The notes: a model not told the origin generated them from the sequence alone. Positions 35,909 through 44,116 are shown, counted from the stretch's first letter. The stretch: DNA of 64,000 nt from Streptomyces sp. NBC_00259 (GCF_036181745.1 NZ_CP108080.1:5521501-5585500); one strand, 5' to 3'. Program-made: numbers and translations.

Positions 35909-36041
35909 AGGGGGACCGGATGCGTGACAGCTGTAGATGGCCCAGCATCGGACCGATATCTAGGTTTCACGGTGGTTCTCCGTGCCGTACCCGGATCGTT
36001 GGGTTTCGGCCCCCCGCTATCCGTGTTCCGTGGAGGTGCCC

Positions 36042-36968
36042 GTGCTGGGTCCCGTGATCCTCGCCGCGTCGCGCAGCGACAAGATGCGTCGCCTTGTGTC
36101 GGCCGCCCCGATGACGAAGCCGGTGGTCAACCGCTTCATTCCGGGCGAGACGGTCGACGAGGTCGTGCCGATCGTCGCGGACCTGACGGACAAGGGCCTC
36201 GAGGTCACCCTCGACGTCGTGGGCGAGGACATCACGACCCGCGAGCAGGCCGCCGCCGCCCGCGACGCCTACCTGGAGCTGATCGAGCGGCTCGCGCCGC
36301 TGGACCTCGGCACGCGGGCCGAGATGTCGGTCAAGCTGTCGATGTTCGGCCAGTCCCTGGAAGGCGGCCACGAGCTGGCGCTCGCCAACGTCCGCCCGGT
36401 CGTCGAGGCCGCCGCCGCGATCGGCACCACGGTCACCCTGGACGCCGAGGACCACACCACCCTCGACTCGATGTTCGCCGTCCACGAGGAGCTGCGGAAG
36501 GACTTCCCGGCGACCGGCTGTGTGATCCAGGCGTATCTCTTCCGCACCGAGGAGGACGCCCGCCGCCTCGCCGCGAACGGCAGCCGTGTGCGCATCGTGA
36601 AGGGCGCGTACAAGGAGCCGGCCTCGGTCGCGTACCAGGACAAGGCCGAGATCGACAAGGCGTACGTCCGCATCCTGAAGATCCTCATGGACGGCGCGGG
36701 CTACCCGATGATCGGCTCCCACGATCCGCGACTGATCTCCATCAGCCAGGAGCTCGCGCGCCGTGCCGGGCGCAAACTGGACGAGTACGAATTCCAGATG
36801 CTGTACGGCATCCGCGGCGAGGAGCATGTGCGGCTGGCGGCCGAAGGGCACCGGATGCGTGTGTACACCGCGTACGGGACCGACTGGTACGGCTACTTCA
36901 TGCGCCGCCTCGCCGAGAAGCCGGCCAACCTCCTGTTCTTCGCACGGTCGATGATCACCAAGAACTGA
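36042..36968 (+). CDS. Proline dehydrogenase (monofunctional)
   Basis: A 308-residue FAD-dependent proline dehydrogenase that oxidises L-proline to P5C. The TIM barrel is supported by DVVGEDITTREQA, MSVKLSMFG, VTLDAEDHTTLDS, RIVKGAYKEPASVA, MIGSHDPRLI and YEFQMLYGIRGEE, which include flavin- and substrate-binding residues. GGAGG sits five bases before GTG 36042, which fixes the start. It precedes the P5C dehydrogenase by 56 bases; separate enzymes replace the fused PutA of Gram-negatives. Confidence 0.93.
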   Translation: MLGPVILAASRSDKMRRLVSAAPMTKPVVNRFIPGETVDEVVPIVADLTDKGLEVTLDVVGEDITTREQAAAARDAYLELIERLAPLDLGTRAEMSVKLSMFGQSLEGGHELALANVRPVVEAAAAIGTTVTLDAEDHTTLDSMFAVHEELRKDFPATGCVIQAYLFRTEEDARRLAANGSRVRIVKGAYKEPASVAYQDKAEIDKAYVRILKILMDGAGYPMIGSHDPRLISISQELARRAGRKLDEYEFQMLYGIRGEEHVRLAAEGHRMRVYTAYGTDWYGYFMRRLAEKPANLLFFARSMITKN

Positions 36969-37024
36969 CCCAGGGCCCCAGGACTGAGCCCTCCCACCCC
37001 TCTCAAAAAGGAGTCAAGGAACTC

Positions 37025-38656
37025 ATGGACGCTGTGACCCAGGTCCCCACCCCCGTCAACGAGCCGGTGCACGGCTATGCGCCCGGATCCGCCGAGCGTG
37101 GCCGGCTGGAGGCCAAGCTCAAGGAGCTGGCCGAGAACCCCATCGACCTCCCGATGACCATCAACGGTGAGAAGCGCATGGGTGGCGGCGAGGAGTTCAA
37201 GGTCGTCCAGCCGCACAACCACCAGGCCGTCATCGGCACCTTCCGCGGCGCCACCCAGCAGGACGCGCAGGACGCGATCGACGCCGCCCTCGCCGCCGCC
37301 CCGGCGTGGCGCGCGATGTCGTTCGACGACCGCGCCGCGATCATCCTGCGCGCCGCCGAGCTGCTGTCGGGCCCCTGGCGCGAGACGCTGGCCGCCTCCA
37401 CCATGCTGGGCCAGTCGAAGACCGCGCAGCAGGCCGAGATCGACACTCCCTGCGAGCTGATCGACTTCTGGCGCTTCAACGTGGCGTACGCCCGCCAGAT
37501 CCTGGCCGAGCAGCCGCCGGCCAACTCCCCGGGTGTGTGGAACCGCCTCGACCATCGCCCGCTTGAGGGCTTCGTCTACGCGATCACGCCGTTCAACTTC
37601 ACGGCCATCGCGGGCAACCTGCCCACCGCCCCCGCCCTGATGGGCAACGTGGTGGTGTGGAAGCCGTCCCCGACGCAGACGCACGCCGCCGTGCTGCTGA
37701 TGCAGCTGCTGGAGGAGGCCGGTCTGCCCAAGGGCGTCATCAACCTGGTGACGGGCGACGGCATCGCCGTCTCCGAGGTGGCGCTGAACCACCCCGACCT
37801 GGCCGGTATCCACTTCACCGGCTCGACCAAGACCTTCCAGCACCTGTGGAAGACGGTCGGCAACAACATCGAGAAGTACCGCTCCTACCCGCGCATCGTC
37901 GGTGAGACGGGCGGCAAGGACTTCGTCGTCGCGCACCCGAGCGCCGACCGCGCCATCCTGAAGACCGCGCTGACCCGCGGCTCCTTCGAGTTCCAGGGCC
38001 AGAAGTGCTCCGCGTCCTCGCGTGCGTACGTCCCGGCCTCCATCTGGAACTCGGGCTTCAAGGAGGAGTTCGCGGCCGAGGTCGACGGCATCCGGATGGG
38101 TGACGTCACCGACCTGACGAACTTCATCGGCGCCGTCATCGACGAGCGTTCGTTCGCCAAGAACAAGGCCGCGATCGACCGTGCCAAGCAGGACCCGACC
38201 TGCACGATCGTCGCGGGCGGTACGTACGACGACTCGGTCGGCTACTTCGTCCGTCCGACGGTCATCGAGTGCACCGACGCGTCGAGCGAGGTCTTCACGA
38301 CCGAGTACTTCGGCCCGATCCTCGCCGTGTACGTCTACGAGGACGACGCGTACGACGAGATGCTGACGCAGATGGAGTCGGTGTCGGCGTACGCGCTGAC
38401 CGGATCGGTCATCTCCGGTGACCGTGCGGCGACCGCGTACACGATGGACAAGCTCCGCTACGCGGCGGGCAACTTCTACATCAACGACAAGTCGACCGGC
38501 GCCGTCGTCGGCCAGCAGCCCTTCGGCGGCGGCCGCGCCTCCGGCACCAACGACAAGGCCGGTGCCCCGCAGAACCTGATGCGCTGGACGCTGACCCGCG
38601 CGATCAAGGAGACGCTGGTGCCGCCGACCGAGTACGGCTACCCGCACATGGGCTGA
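37025..38656 (+). CDS. pruA: L-glutamate gamma-semialdehyde (P5C) dehydrogenase
   Basis: A 543-residue NAD-dependent aldehyde dehydrogenase (type ALDH4) that converts P5C/glutamate semialdehyde to glutamate. The catalytic Cys is in EFQGQKCSASSRAYV and the general base Glu in RIVGETGGKDFVV. The NAD-binding FTGSTKTFQHLWKTVGNNI and the C-terminal QQPFGGGRASGTNDKAGAP are family-specific. GGAGTCAAGGA precedes the ATG. With the upstream gene it completes proline to glutamate. A terminator follows. Confidence 0.96.
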   Translation: MDAVTQVPTPVNEPVHGYAPGSAERGRLEAKLKELAENPIDLPMTINGEKRMGGGEEFKVVQPHNHQAVIGTFRGATQQDAQDAIDAALAAAPAWRAMSFDDRAAIILRAAELLSGPWRETLAASTMLGQSKTAQQAEIDTPCELIDFWRFNVAYARQILAEQPPANSPGVWNRLDHRPLEGFVYAITPFNFTAIAGNLPTAPALMGNVVVWKPSPTQTHAAVLLMQLLEEAGLPKGVINLVTGDGIAVSEVALNHPDLAGIHFTGSTKTFQHLWKTVGNNIEKYRSYPRIVGETGGKDFVVAHPSADRAILKTALTRGSFEFQGQKCSASSRAYVPASIWNSGFKEEFAAEVDGIRMGDVTDLTNFIGAVIDERSFAKNKAAIDRAKQDPTCTIVAGGTYDDSVGYFVRPTVIECTDASSEVFTTEYFGPILAVYVYEDDAYDEMLTQMESVSAYALTGSVISGDRAATAYTMDKLRYAAGNFYINDKSTGAVVGQQPFGGGRASGTNDKAGAPQNLMRWTLTRAIKETLVPPTEYGYPHMG

Positions 38657-38692
38657 CGCCCGCACCGGGCCGCACGGCCCGTCCCGTGAACA

Positions 38693-38731
38693 CCGCCCCC
38701 CGCCGGTCCCCCACAGACCGGCCGGGGGCGG
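38693..38731 (+). terminator. pruA terminator
   Basis: CCGCCCCC and GCCGGTC arms pair with GACCGGC and GGGGGCGG across one mismatch and a 7-base loop. Confidence 0.75.
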
Positions 38732-38805
38732 GCTCATGTCCGGCGCACGGTCCTGGGCGGGCTTAGGCTGCTGACCAGGGGGACCCGCGCCGAGGAGGGA
38801 CAACC

Positions 38806-39042
38806 ATGCCAGGTTCCACGACTCTCGGCCCCGGTCACGGGGCCGACGCGATCGAGCATCCCGATGCGCAGCGGCTCGCTTCCGTGCTGACGGAACTGCA
38901 CCGGCTGCTGGACGCGGCGGGGCCCGACCGGATCACGGATCCGCAGGTCGCCGCGTTGGGCGGGGGCAAGGCACACCGGGACGAGTTCACCGAATGGGTG
39001 GGGCGGGTCGCCCGGCAGCTCGAGAAAACCACGTCCTCCTAG
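38806..39042 (+). CDS. Small hypothetical protein (78 residues)
   Basis: A 78-residue acidic, helical protein (ADAIEHPDAQRLASVLTELH, ending GRVARQLEKTTSS). GAGGAGGGA precedes the ATG well spaced and coding bias is good. No membrane or signal sequence. I do not recognise it. It stands alone between two terminators, so it is probably its own transcript. Confidence 0.7.
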   Translation: MPGSTTLGPGHGADAIEHPDAQRLASVLTELHRLLDAAGPDRITDPQVAALGGGKAHRDEFTEWVGRVARQLEKTTSS

Positions 39043-39065
39043 GTCACCCAGCGGCGTCGCCGCGG

Positions 39066-39091
39066 TGCCCCCGGCCGTCCGGCCGGGGGCA
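39066..39091 (+). terminator. Terminator after the 78-residue gene
   Basis: An 11-bp stem, TGCCCCCGGCC with its complement, around GTCC, 23 bases after the stop. Confidence 0.8.
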
Positions 39092-39125
39092 TCGTCGTGT
39101 GCGTTCCTGTGCGATCGGGGGCCGG

Positions 39126-39141
39126 ATTGGTCCAGACCCTT
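39126..39141. promoter_or_regulatory. Candidate DasR (dre) site upstream of the secreted protease
   Basis: The core TGGTCCAGACC (39128-39138) matches the palindromic DasR responsive element and the direct-repeat motif of Streptomyces chitinase promoters (core TGGTCTAGACC with T or C). By eye 12 of 16 positions fit the dre consensus. It lies 79 bases before the protease start. Confidence 0.5.
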
Positions 39142-39216
39142 GCGTTGATGATGTGGCCATGCCAAATTGCTTCGTCGGTACGTCCCCACACGTAACCGTC
39201 GAAGGAGACCCCTCGT

Positions 39217-40269
39217 ATGAGACGCACCATCCGTGCGCGCATAGGTCTTTCCGTCCTTCTCGTCGCCGGCTCGATCGGGCTGGGCGCCGCCCCCGCCGCA
39301 GCCGCCGTCGAGCCCACACCCGCCCCCCTCCCGCTCAACGCGCTCGACGTCCAGGTCGAACGGCAGCTCGGCGGCGACAGCGCAGGCACCTACCAGGACC
39401 GGGCGAGCGGAAAGCTCGTCGTCACCGTCACCACCGAGGCCGCGGCCGAACGGGTCCGGGCTGCCGGAGCGGTTCCGAAGCGGGTCCAGCGCAGCGCGGC
39501 CCAGCTGGACGCCGCCATGGCCGCCCTGGAGTCCAGAGCGAAGATCACCGGTACGTCCTGGGGCGTCGACCCCCGGACGAACCAGATCGCGGTCGAGGCC
39601 GACGAGTCCGTCTCGGCGAGGGACATGGCCCGGCTGCGCCGGGTCGCCGACTCGCTCGACGGGGCCGTCCGCGTCGCCCGTGTCCCCGGCACCTTCCATC
39701 GCGAGGTCGCGGGAGGCGACGCGATCTACGGCGGCGGCTACCGCTGCTCGGCCGCCTTCAACGTCGCCAAGGGCTCGACCCGTTACCTCCTGACCGCCGG
39801 GCACTGCACCAACGCCGGCGCCAACTGGTCGGCCACGTCCGGTGGTCCGGTGATCGGAGTCCGTGAGGGAACCAGCTTCCCGACCAACGACTACGGCATC
39901 GTGCGCTACACCGACGGCTCCGCGCCGTTCGGCCACGTCAACCTCTACAACGGCAGCAACCAGGACATCACCTCCGCCGCCGACGCCGTCGTGGGCCAGT
40001 CGATCCAGAAGAGCGGGTCGACCACCAAGCTGACCAGCGGCACCGTCACCGCCGTCAACGTGACGGTCAACTACGGCGACGGACCGGTCTACAACATGGT
40101 CCGTACGACCGCCTGTTCGGCCGGCGGCGACAGCGGCGGCGCGCACTTCGCCGGCTCGGTCGCCCTCGGCATCCACTCGGGCAGCTCCGGCTGCACGGGC
40201 ACGAACGGCTCCGCGATCCACCAGCCGGTGCGGGAGGCGCTGGCCGCGTACGGCGTCAACGTGTACTGA
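39217..40269 (+). CDS. Streptogrisin-like S1 serine protease
   Basis: A 350-residue secreted prepro-protease of the alpha-lytic/streptogrisin group. A Sec signal runs to about AAPAAAA (residue ~29). A ~135-residue pro-domain (KLVVTVTTEAAAERVRAAG, ITGTSWGVDPRTNQIAVEA) acts as a folding chaperone in this family. The mature domain starts near DAIYGGGYRCSAAFNV and carries the triad His (LLTAGHC), Asp (PTNDYGIVRYTD) and Ser (AGGDSGGAHFAG), with cysteine pairs. GAAGGAG precedes the ATG. A candidate DasR site lies upstream, and a 13-bp triplet repeat spans the stop. Confidence 0.92.
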   Translation: MRRTIRARIGLSVLLVAGSIGLGAAPAAAAVEPTPAPLPLNALDVQVERQLGGDSAGTYQDRASGKLVVTVTTEAAAERVRAAGAVPKRVQRSAAQLDAAMAALESRAKITGTSWGVDPRTNQIAVEADESVSARDMARLRRVADSLDGAVRVARVPGTFHREVAGGDAIYGGGYRCSAAFNVAKGSTRYLLTAGHCTNAGANWSATSGGPVIGVREGTSFPTNDYGIVRYTDGSAPFGHVNLYNGSNQDITSAADAVVGQSIQKSGSTTKLTSGTVTAVNVTVNYGDGPVYNMVRTTACSAGGDSGGAHFAGSVALGIHSGSSGCTGTNGSAIHQPVREALAAYGVNVY

Positions 40270-40301
40270 CAGCGGGTACTGATGCCGTGTACTGACGCCG
40301 C
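40263..40301. repeat. Three tandem 13-bp units spanning the protease stop codon
   Basis: Units GTACTGACAGCGG, GTACTGATGCCGT and GTACTGACGCCGC; the first contains the TGA stop. Confidence 0.85.
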
Positions 40302-40337
40302 GGACGTGCTTCCCCGGGAGGCCGTCGATCGGTGAAG

Positions 40338-40372
40338 CGGTCCGGGGCGCGCTGCGTGCGCGCCCCGGACCG
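40338..40372 (+). terminator. Protease terminator
   Basis: A perfect 15-bp stem (CGGTCCGGGGCGCGC with its complement) and a 5-base loop. Confidence 0.85.
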
Positions 40373-40429
40373 TCCTGATGAGCGCATACGAGCGGTGGCC
40401 GGGCGTGTGACCCTGACAGAGTGGCGCAC

Positions 40430-40984
40430 ATGACGGACACCACGACGCAGCTGCGTACAGCCCACACCTACCAGCTGTCCGCGGCCACGCTCGACGAGAT
40501 CCGCCTCATGCTCGACGGAGCCTTCGACGGCGACTTCGGCGACGAGGACTGGACCCACGGGCTCGGCGGCATCCACGCCTTCATCGGCGACAGTGACGGG
40601 ATCGCCGCCCACGGCAGCGTGATCATGCGCCGGGTGCTGCACGCGGGACGCTCGTACCGCACCGGCTACGTCGAGGCCGTCGGCGTCCGCGCCGACCGCC
40701 GCCGCGAGGGCCTGGGCGGCCGGGTGATGGCGGCGCTGGAGACGGTCATCGACGGCGCGTACGAACTCGGCGCCCTCTCCGCCTCCGACGACGGCGCCAC
40801 GCTGTACGCCGCACGCGGCTGGCAGCTGTGGCGGGGCCGGATCGAGGCGCTGAGCCCCGACGGCGTCATCCACCTCCCGGACGAGGAGGGCTCCGCCTAC
40901 CTCAGGCCCGCCGCCAGCGGCCCCCTGCCGGACGCCGCCACGTCCGCGCTGCTCTTCGACTGGCGGGACGGCGACGTGCTCTGA
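40430..40984 (+). CDS. AAC(2')-I-like aminoglycoside N-acetyltransferase (GNAT)
   Basis: A 184-residue GNAT closely resembling mycobacterial AAC(2')-Ic: HTYQLSAATLDEIRLMLDGA, DEDWTHGLGGIHAFI, GYVEAVGVRADRRREGLGGR (acetyl-CoA site), ELGALSASDDGATLYAARGW and the final DWRDGDVL are near-diagnostic. AAC(2')-I enzymes acetylate the 2'-amine of gentamicin- or tobramycin-type aminoglycosides and may have cell-wall or thiol roles in the host. GTG 40421 is an in-frame alternative start. The gene stands in the chromosomal core, not near resistance genes or mobile elements. Confidence 0.82.
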   Translation: MTDTTTQLRTAHTYQLSAATLDEIRLMLDGAFDGDFGDEDWTHGLGGIHAFIGDSDGIAAHGSVIMRRVLHAGRSYRTGYVEAVGVRADRRREGLGGRVMAALETVIDGAYELGALSASDDGATLYAARGWQLWRGRIEALSPDGVIHLPDEEGSAYLRPAASGPLPDAATSALLFDWRDGDVL

Positions 40985-41019
40985 GCCAGGTGCCCGCTCT
41001 CACCAGCACCGCTTCAAGA

Positions 41020-41220
41020 TCGCGTCTCAGATAGTAGGAAGTCCGACTAATTGTAGAGACAGCGAGGCCCGGCTCCCTTAGCTTTGTAGGAGCCGAACGT
41101 CTCGCTCGATCCAGCGAATGGCGGCCCCGAGCCGGTGCCCCAAGCAGGCAACCCCTGCGGCCCCGCTCCCCGCCCCTTCCGGCGCCTTCGATCGTTTGTG
41201 ATCTCAAGGAGTCGATCACC
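41020..41220 (+). promoter_or_regulatory. AT-rich promoter-like tract and stem-loop upstream of a 47-residue gene
   Basis: The stretch 41028-41060 is AT-rich for this genome (GATAGTAGGAAGTCCGAC, then TAATTGTAGAGAC). Next, 41070-41095 forms CGGCTCC/GGAGCCG, with flanking GAGAC and GTCTC that could lengthen the stem. Promoter plus structured 5' leader is the simplest reading. Confidence 0.4.
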
Positions 41221-41364
41221 ATGCCCGAGACGACCTTCCGCCGCCGCGTCCGTCACACGCCCCGCACCAGCGAGTCCGACCGCAAGAGCGCCGCCGCGAA
41301 CGCCGCCGCCGCCTTGCAGCGAGCCCTCGACCGCAGGGACAACGGCGGCGAGACCGGGCACTGA
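41221..41364 (+). CDS. Small basic protein (47 residues)
   Basis: A 47-residue protein (MPETTFRRRVRHTPRTSESD, then KSAAANAAAALQRALDRRDN). AAGGAG lies 9 bases before the ATG, and codon use is typical. It is basic at the start and alanine-rich helical later. Not recognised. Its long structured upstream region suggests it is separately regulated. Confidence 0.65.
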   Translation: MPETTFRRRVRHTPRTSESDRKSAAANAAAALQRALDRRDNGGETGH

Positions 41365-41383
41365 CCCGGCGGCACCGGGCCCT

Positions 41384-41406
41384 GACCTCCGGGGCGCCCC
41401 GGGGTC
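41384..41406. terminator. GC hairpin after the 47-residue gene
   Basis: GACC-T-CCGG pairs with CCGGGGTC around GGCGCC; it overlaps the stop codon of the minus-strand remnant. Confidence 0.45.
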
Positions 41407-41644
41407 ACTGACCGCGCCTGACCTCGAAGTAGTCGATGCGCTCGCCGTTCTCGGCGAGCGCGGAGACCTTCAGCTTCGCCGCCGCACCGGTCTCCGCCTC
41501 CACCGCGAGGAAGGAGAAGCCGGGGTAGCGGACGCGCGACCACTCGACCGTGTCCGGGTCGGGCAGCCGCAGCTTCGTCCAGATGCGGGGTAACTTGCCA
41601 GTAACTTGCGGCCCTTCGCCAGACTCCGGATGAACGGAGTTCAA
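41405..41644 (-). pseudogene. Possible C-terminal remnant of a metallophosphoesterase (purple acid phosphatase-like)
   Basis: A 79-codon minus-strand frame whose last ~58 residues (KLRLPDPDTVEWSRVRYPGF, SFLAVEAETG, AKLKVSALAENGERIDYFEV) look like the final beta-strands of a larger secreted phosphatase, from memory of that family. The first ~20 residues look random and there is no catalytic domain upstream, because leuB starts on the other strand at 41722. It may be a deletion remnant; it could also be a real small beta protein. Confidence 0.4.
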
Positions 41645-41721
41645 CGAAACCGCGTGTGAGAAGTGCGTCCGTATGGTGGACGTCGAATGTCATTCGCTGG
41701 GACGCGGAGTACGGTGCCGAT

Positions 41722-42765
41722 ATGTCTCGCAGCCTCAATCTCGCAGTGATCCCCGGTGACGGCATCGGCCAGGAGGTCGTGGCCCAGGGCCTCAAGGTCC
41801 TCTCGGCCGTGCTTCCTCAGGACGTGAAGCTGGAGACCAAGGAGTACGACCTCGGTGCCAAGCGCTGGCACCGCACCGGCGAGACCCTCCCGGACGCGGA
41901 ACTCGAATCCCTCAAGCAGCACGACGCGATCCTGCTCGGCGCGATCGGCGACCCCTCCGTGCCGTCCGGCGTCCTGGAGCGCGGGCTGCTGCTGAAGCTC
42001 CGGTTCGCCTTCGACCACTACGTCAACCTGCGTCCGTCGAAGCTCTTCCCGAACACCGCGACCCCGCTCGCGGGCCGCCCGGACATCGACTTCGTCGTCG
42101 TCCGCGAGGGCACCGAGGGCCCGTACACCGGCAACGGCGGCTCGCTGCGCACCGGTACGCCCGCCGAGGTCGCCACCGAGGTCAGCGTCAACACCGCGTA
42201 CGGCGTCGAGCGTGTCGTGCGTGACGCTTTCGAGCGAGCCAAGGCCCGCCCCCGCAAGAAGCTGACGCTGGTTCACAAGAACAACGTCCTCGTGTACGCG
42301 GGCCACATGTGGAAGAACATCTTCGACAGGGTCGGCCAGGAGTATCCCGAGGTCACCACCGACTATCTGCACGTCGACGCCGCGACGATCTTCTTCGTCA
42401 CCCAGCCCGAGCGCTTCGACGTCATCGTCACCGACAACCTTTTCGGTGACATCCTGACCGACCTGGCCGCTGCCGTGACCGGCGGCATCGGACTGGCCGC
42501 CTCCGGAAACGTCAACCCGACGGGCGCGTTCCCGTCCATGTTCGAGCCCGTCCACGGCTCCGCGCCGGACATCGCGGGCCAGGGCAAGGCCGACCCGACG
42601 GCCACGATCCTGTCCGTCGCCCTCCTCCTGCGCCACCTCGGCCACGAGACCGAGGCCGTGCGCATCGAGGACGCCGTCGCCGCCGACCTGGCGGAGCGTG
42701 ACGGCGGCACCGCCCGCACCACCGACGAGATCGGCGACGCGCTCGCCGTACGAGTAGCGGGCTGA
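41722..42765 (+). CDS. leuB: 3-isopropylmalate dehydrogenase
   Basis: A 347-residue NAD-dependent beta-decarboxylating dehydrogenase of leucine synthesis. LAVIPGDGIGQEVVAQGL, the substrate loop LLLKLRFAFDHYVNLRPSKL, VVREGTEGPYTGNGG, DYLHVDAATIFFVTQPERFD, and VTDNLFGDILTDLAAAVTGG are characteristic, and the NAD-binding GSAPDIAGQGKADPTA is intact. The short actinobacterial form is expected at this length. The terminator at 42787 separates it from ilvE. Confidence 0.95.
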   Translation: MSRSLNLAVIPGDGIGQEVVAQGLKVLSAVLPQDVKLETKEYDLGAKRWHRTGETLPDAELESLKQHDAILLGAIGDPSVPSGVLERGLLLKLRFAFDHYVNLRPSKLFPNTATPLAGRPDIDFVVVREGTEGPYTGNGGSLRTGTPAEVATEVSVNTAYGVERVVRDAFERAKARPRKKLTLVHKNNVLVYAGHMWKNIFDRVGQEYPEVTTDYLHVDAATIFFVTQPERFDVIVTDNLFGDILTDLAAAVTGGIGLAASGNVNPTGAFPSMFEPVHGSAPDIAGQGKADPTATILSVALLLRHLGHETEAVRIEDAVAADLAERDGGTARTTDEIGDALAVRVAG

Positions 42766-42786
42766 TCCGTCGACTCTCGAAACCTC

Positions 42787-42820
42787 GAAGCCGCCGGGTC
42801 GCAACGCACCCGGCGGCTTC
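42787..42820 (+). terminator. leuB terminator
   Basis: GAAGCCGCCGGGT pairs with its complement over an 8-base loop, followed by TCCTTT. Confidence 0.85.
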
Positions 42821-43012
42821 TCCTTTGCGGCCTCCGGGTGCCACCATCAAGCCATGGGCCGCGATTCACGCCGTTCTGCTGTGTTCTGCTCCGGCCCCCA
42901 CGCGCTGCGATAATCGGACGTGGGGCCGCACCATGCGGGGAAGCTCGGACGTCCTAGCAGAGACGGTCATGGGTTCGGTCCGTCACAAACACACGGTGAA
43001 GGACACGCAGAC

Positions 43013-44101
43013 ATGACGACGACCACGATCGAGCTCAAGCCCTCCTCGAACCCGCTGTCCGACGCGGAGCGCGAGGCGATCCTGGCCAACCCCGGATTCG
43101 GCCGCCACTTCACCGACCACATGGTGACGATCAAGTGGACCGAAGGGCGCGGCTGGCACGATGCGCAGCTGACCCCGTACGCGCCGCTGTCCATGGACCC
43201 GGCCAACATGACGCTGCACTACGCGCAGGAGATCTTCGAGGGGCTGAAGGCCTACCGCAGGCCCGACGGCTCGGTCGCCACCTTCCGGCCCGACGCCAAC
43301 GCGGAGCGCTTCCAGGTCTCCGCCCGGCGTCTGGCCATGCCGGAGCTTCCGGTCGAGACGTTCATCGCGGCCTGTGACGCGCTGGTCCAGCAGGACAAGG
43401 CGTGGGTCCCGGCGCACGGCGGCGAGGCCTCGCTGTATCTGCGTCCGTTCATGTTCGCCAACGAGGTCGGTCTCGGCGTGCGTCCGGCCAACGAGTACCT
43501 CTTCATCGTCATCGCCTCACCGGCCGGCCCGTACTTCCCCGGTGGCGTCAAGCCCGTCTCGATCTGGCTCTCCGAGGACCGCGTCCGCGCGGTGCCCGGC
43601 GGCATCGGTTTCGCCAAGACCGGCGGCAACTACGCCGCGTCCCTGCTCGCCCAGGCCGAGGCCGCCGCGAAGGGCTGTGACCAGGTCGCCTACCTCGACG
43701 CCGTGGAGCACAAGTGGGTCGAGGAGCTGGGCGGGATGAACCTGTACTTCGTGTACGGGGACAAGATCGTCACGCCCGAGCTCACCGGCTCGCTGCTCGC
43801 GGGCATCACCCGTGACTCGCTTCTCAAGCTCGCCCGCGACCTCGGCTACGAGGCGGTGGAGGACCGGGTGTCCATCGACGACTGGAAGCGCGACACCGAG
43901 AACGGCACGCTGCACGAGGTCTTCGCCTGTGGCACCGCCGCCGTCATCACCCCCGTCGGCACGGTCAAGTCCGCCCACGGCGAGTGGTCGCAGGCGAACG
44001 GCGAGCCGGGCAAGGTCACGATGGAGCTGCGCAAGGCGCTGCTCGACATCCAGACGGGCGCCGCGGAGGACCCGCACGCCTGGATGCACACGCTGGGCTA
44101 G
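43013..44101 (+). CDS. ilvE: Branched-chain amino acid aminotransferase
   Basis: A 362-residue fold-type IV PLP enzyme for the last step of Ile, Leu and Val synthesis and the first of their breakdown. The PLP lysine is in QVAYLDAVEHKWVEELGGMN-like context (GCDQVAYLD...HKWVEE), and LHYAQEIFEGLKAYR, YLRPFMFANEVGLGV, KTGGNYAASLLAQAEA and VFACGTAAVITPVG are typical. AAGGA lies 9 bases before the ATG. An 11-bp tandem duplication spans the stop codon. Confidence 0.96.
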   Translation: MTTTTIELKPSSNPLSDAEREAILANPGFGRHFTDHMVTIKWTEGRGWHDAQLTPYAPLSMDPANMTLHYAQEIFEGLKAYRRPDGSVATFRPDANAERFQVSARRLAMPELPVETFIAACDALVQQDKAWVPAHGGEASLYLRPFMFANEVGLGVRPANEYLFIVIASPAGPYFPGGVKPVSIWLSEDRVRAVPGGIGFAKTGGNYAASLLAQAEAAAKGCDQVAYLDAVEHKWVEELGGMNLYFVYGDKIVTPELTGSLLAGITRDSLLKLARDLGYEAVEDRVSIDDWKRDTENGTLHEVFACGTAAVITPVGTVKSAHGEWSQANGEPGKVTMELRKALLDIQTGAAEDPHAWMHTLG

Positions 44102-44116
44102 GAGCGGGCTAGGAGC
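44095..44116. repeat. Two tandem 11-bp units spanning the ilvE stop codon
   Basis: GGGCTAGGAGC occurs twice head to tail; the first copy contains the TAG stop. Looser repeats around GGCGAAGGCACCGC continue to about 44220. Confidence 0.85.

Noticed and set aside
41040..41160. tRNA or small stable RNA gene in the AT-rich region
   Set aside because: No cloverleaf, no T-psi-C or anticodon arm pattern could be formed; only one stem-loop is supported.
42969..43016. Possible ilvE leader peptide MGSVRHKHTVKDTQT overlapping the ilvE start
   Set aside because: It has no branched-chain codon cluster, no terminator lies between it and ilvE, and its AAGGA is the ilvE ribosome site.
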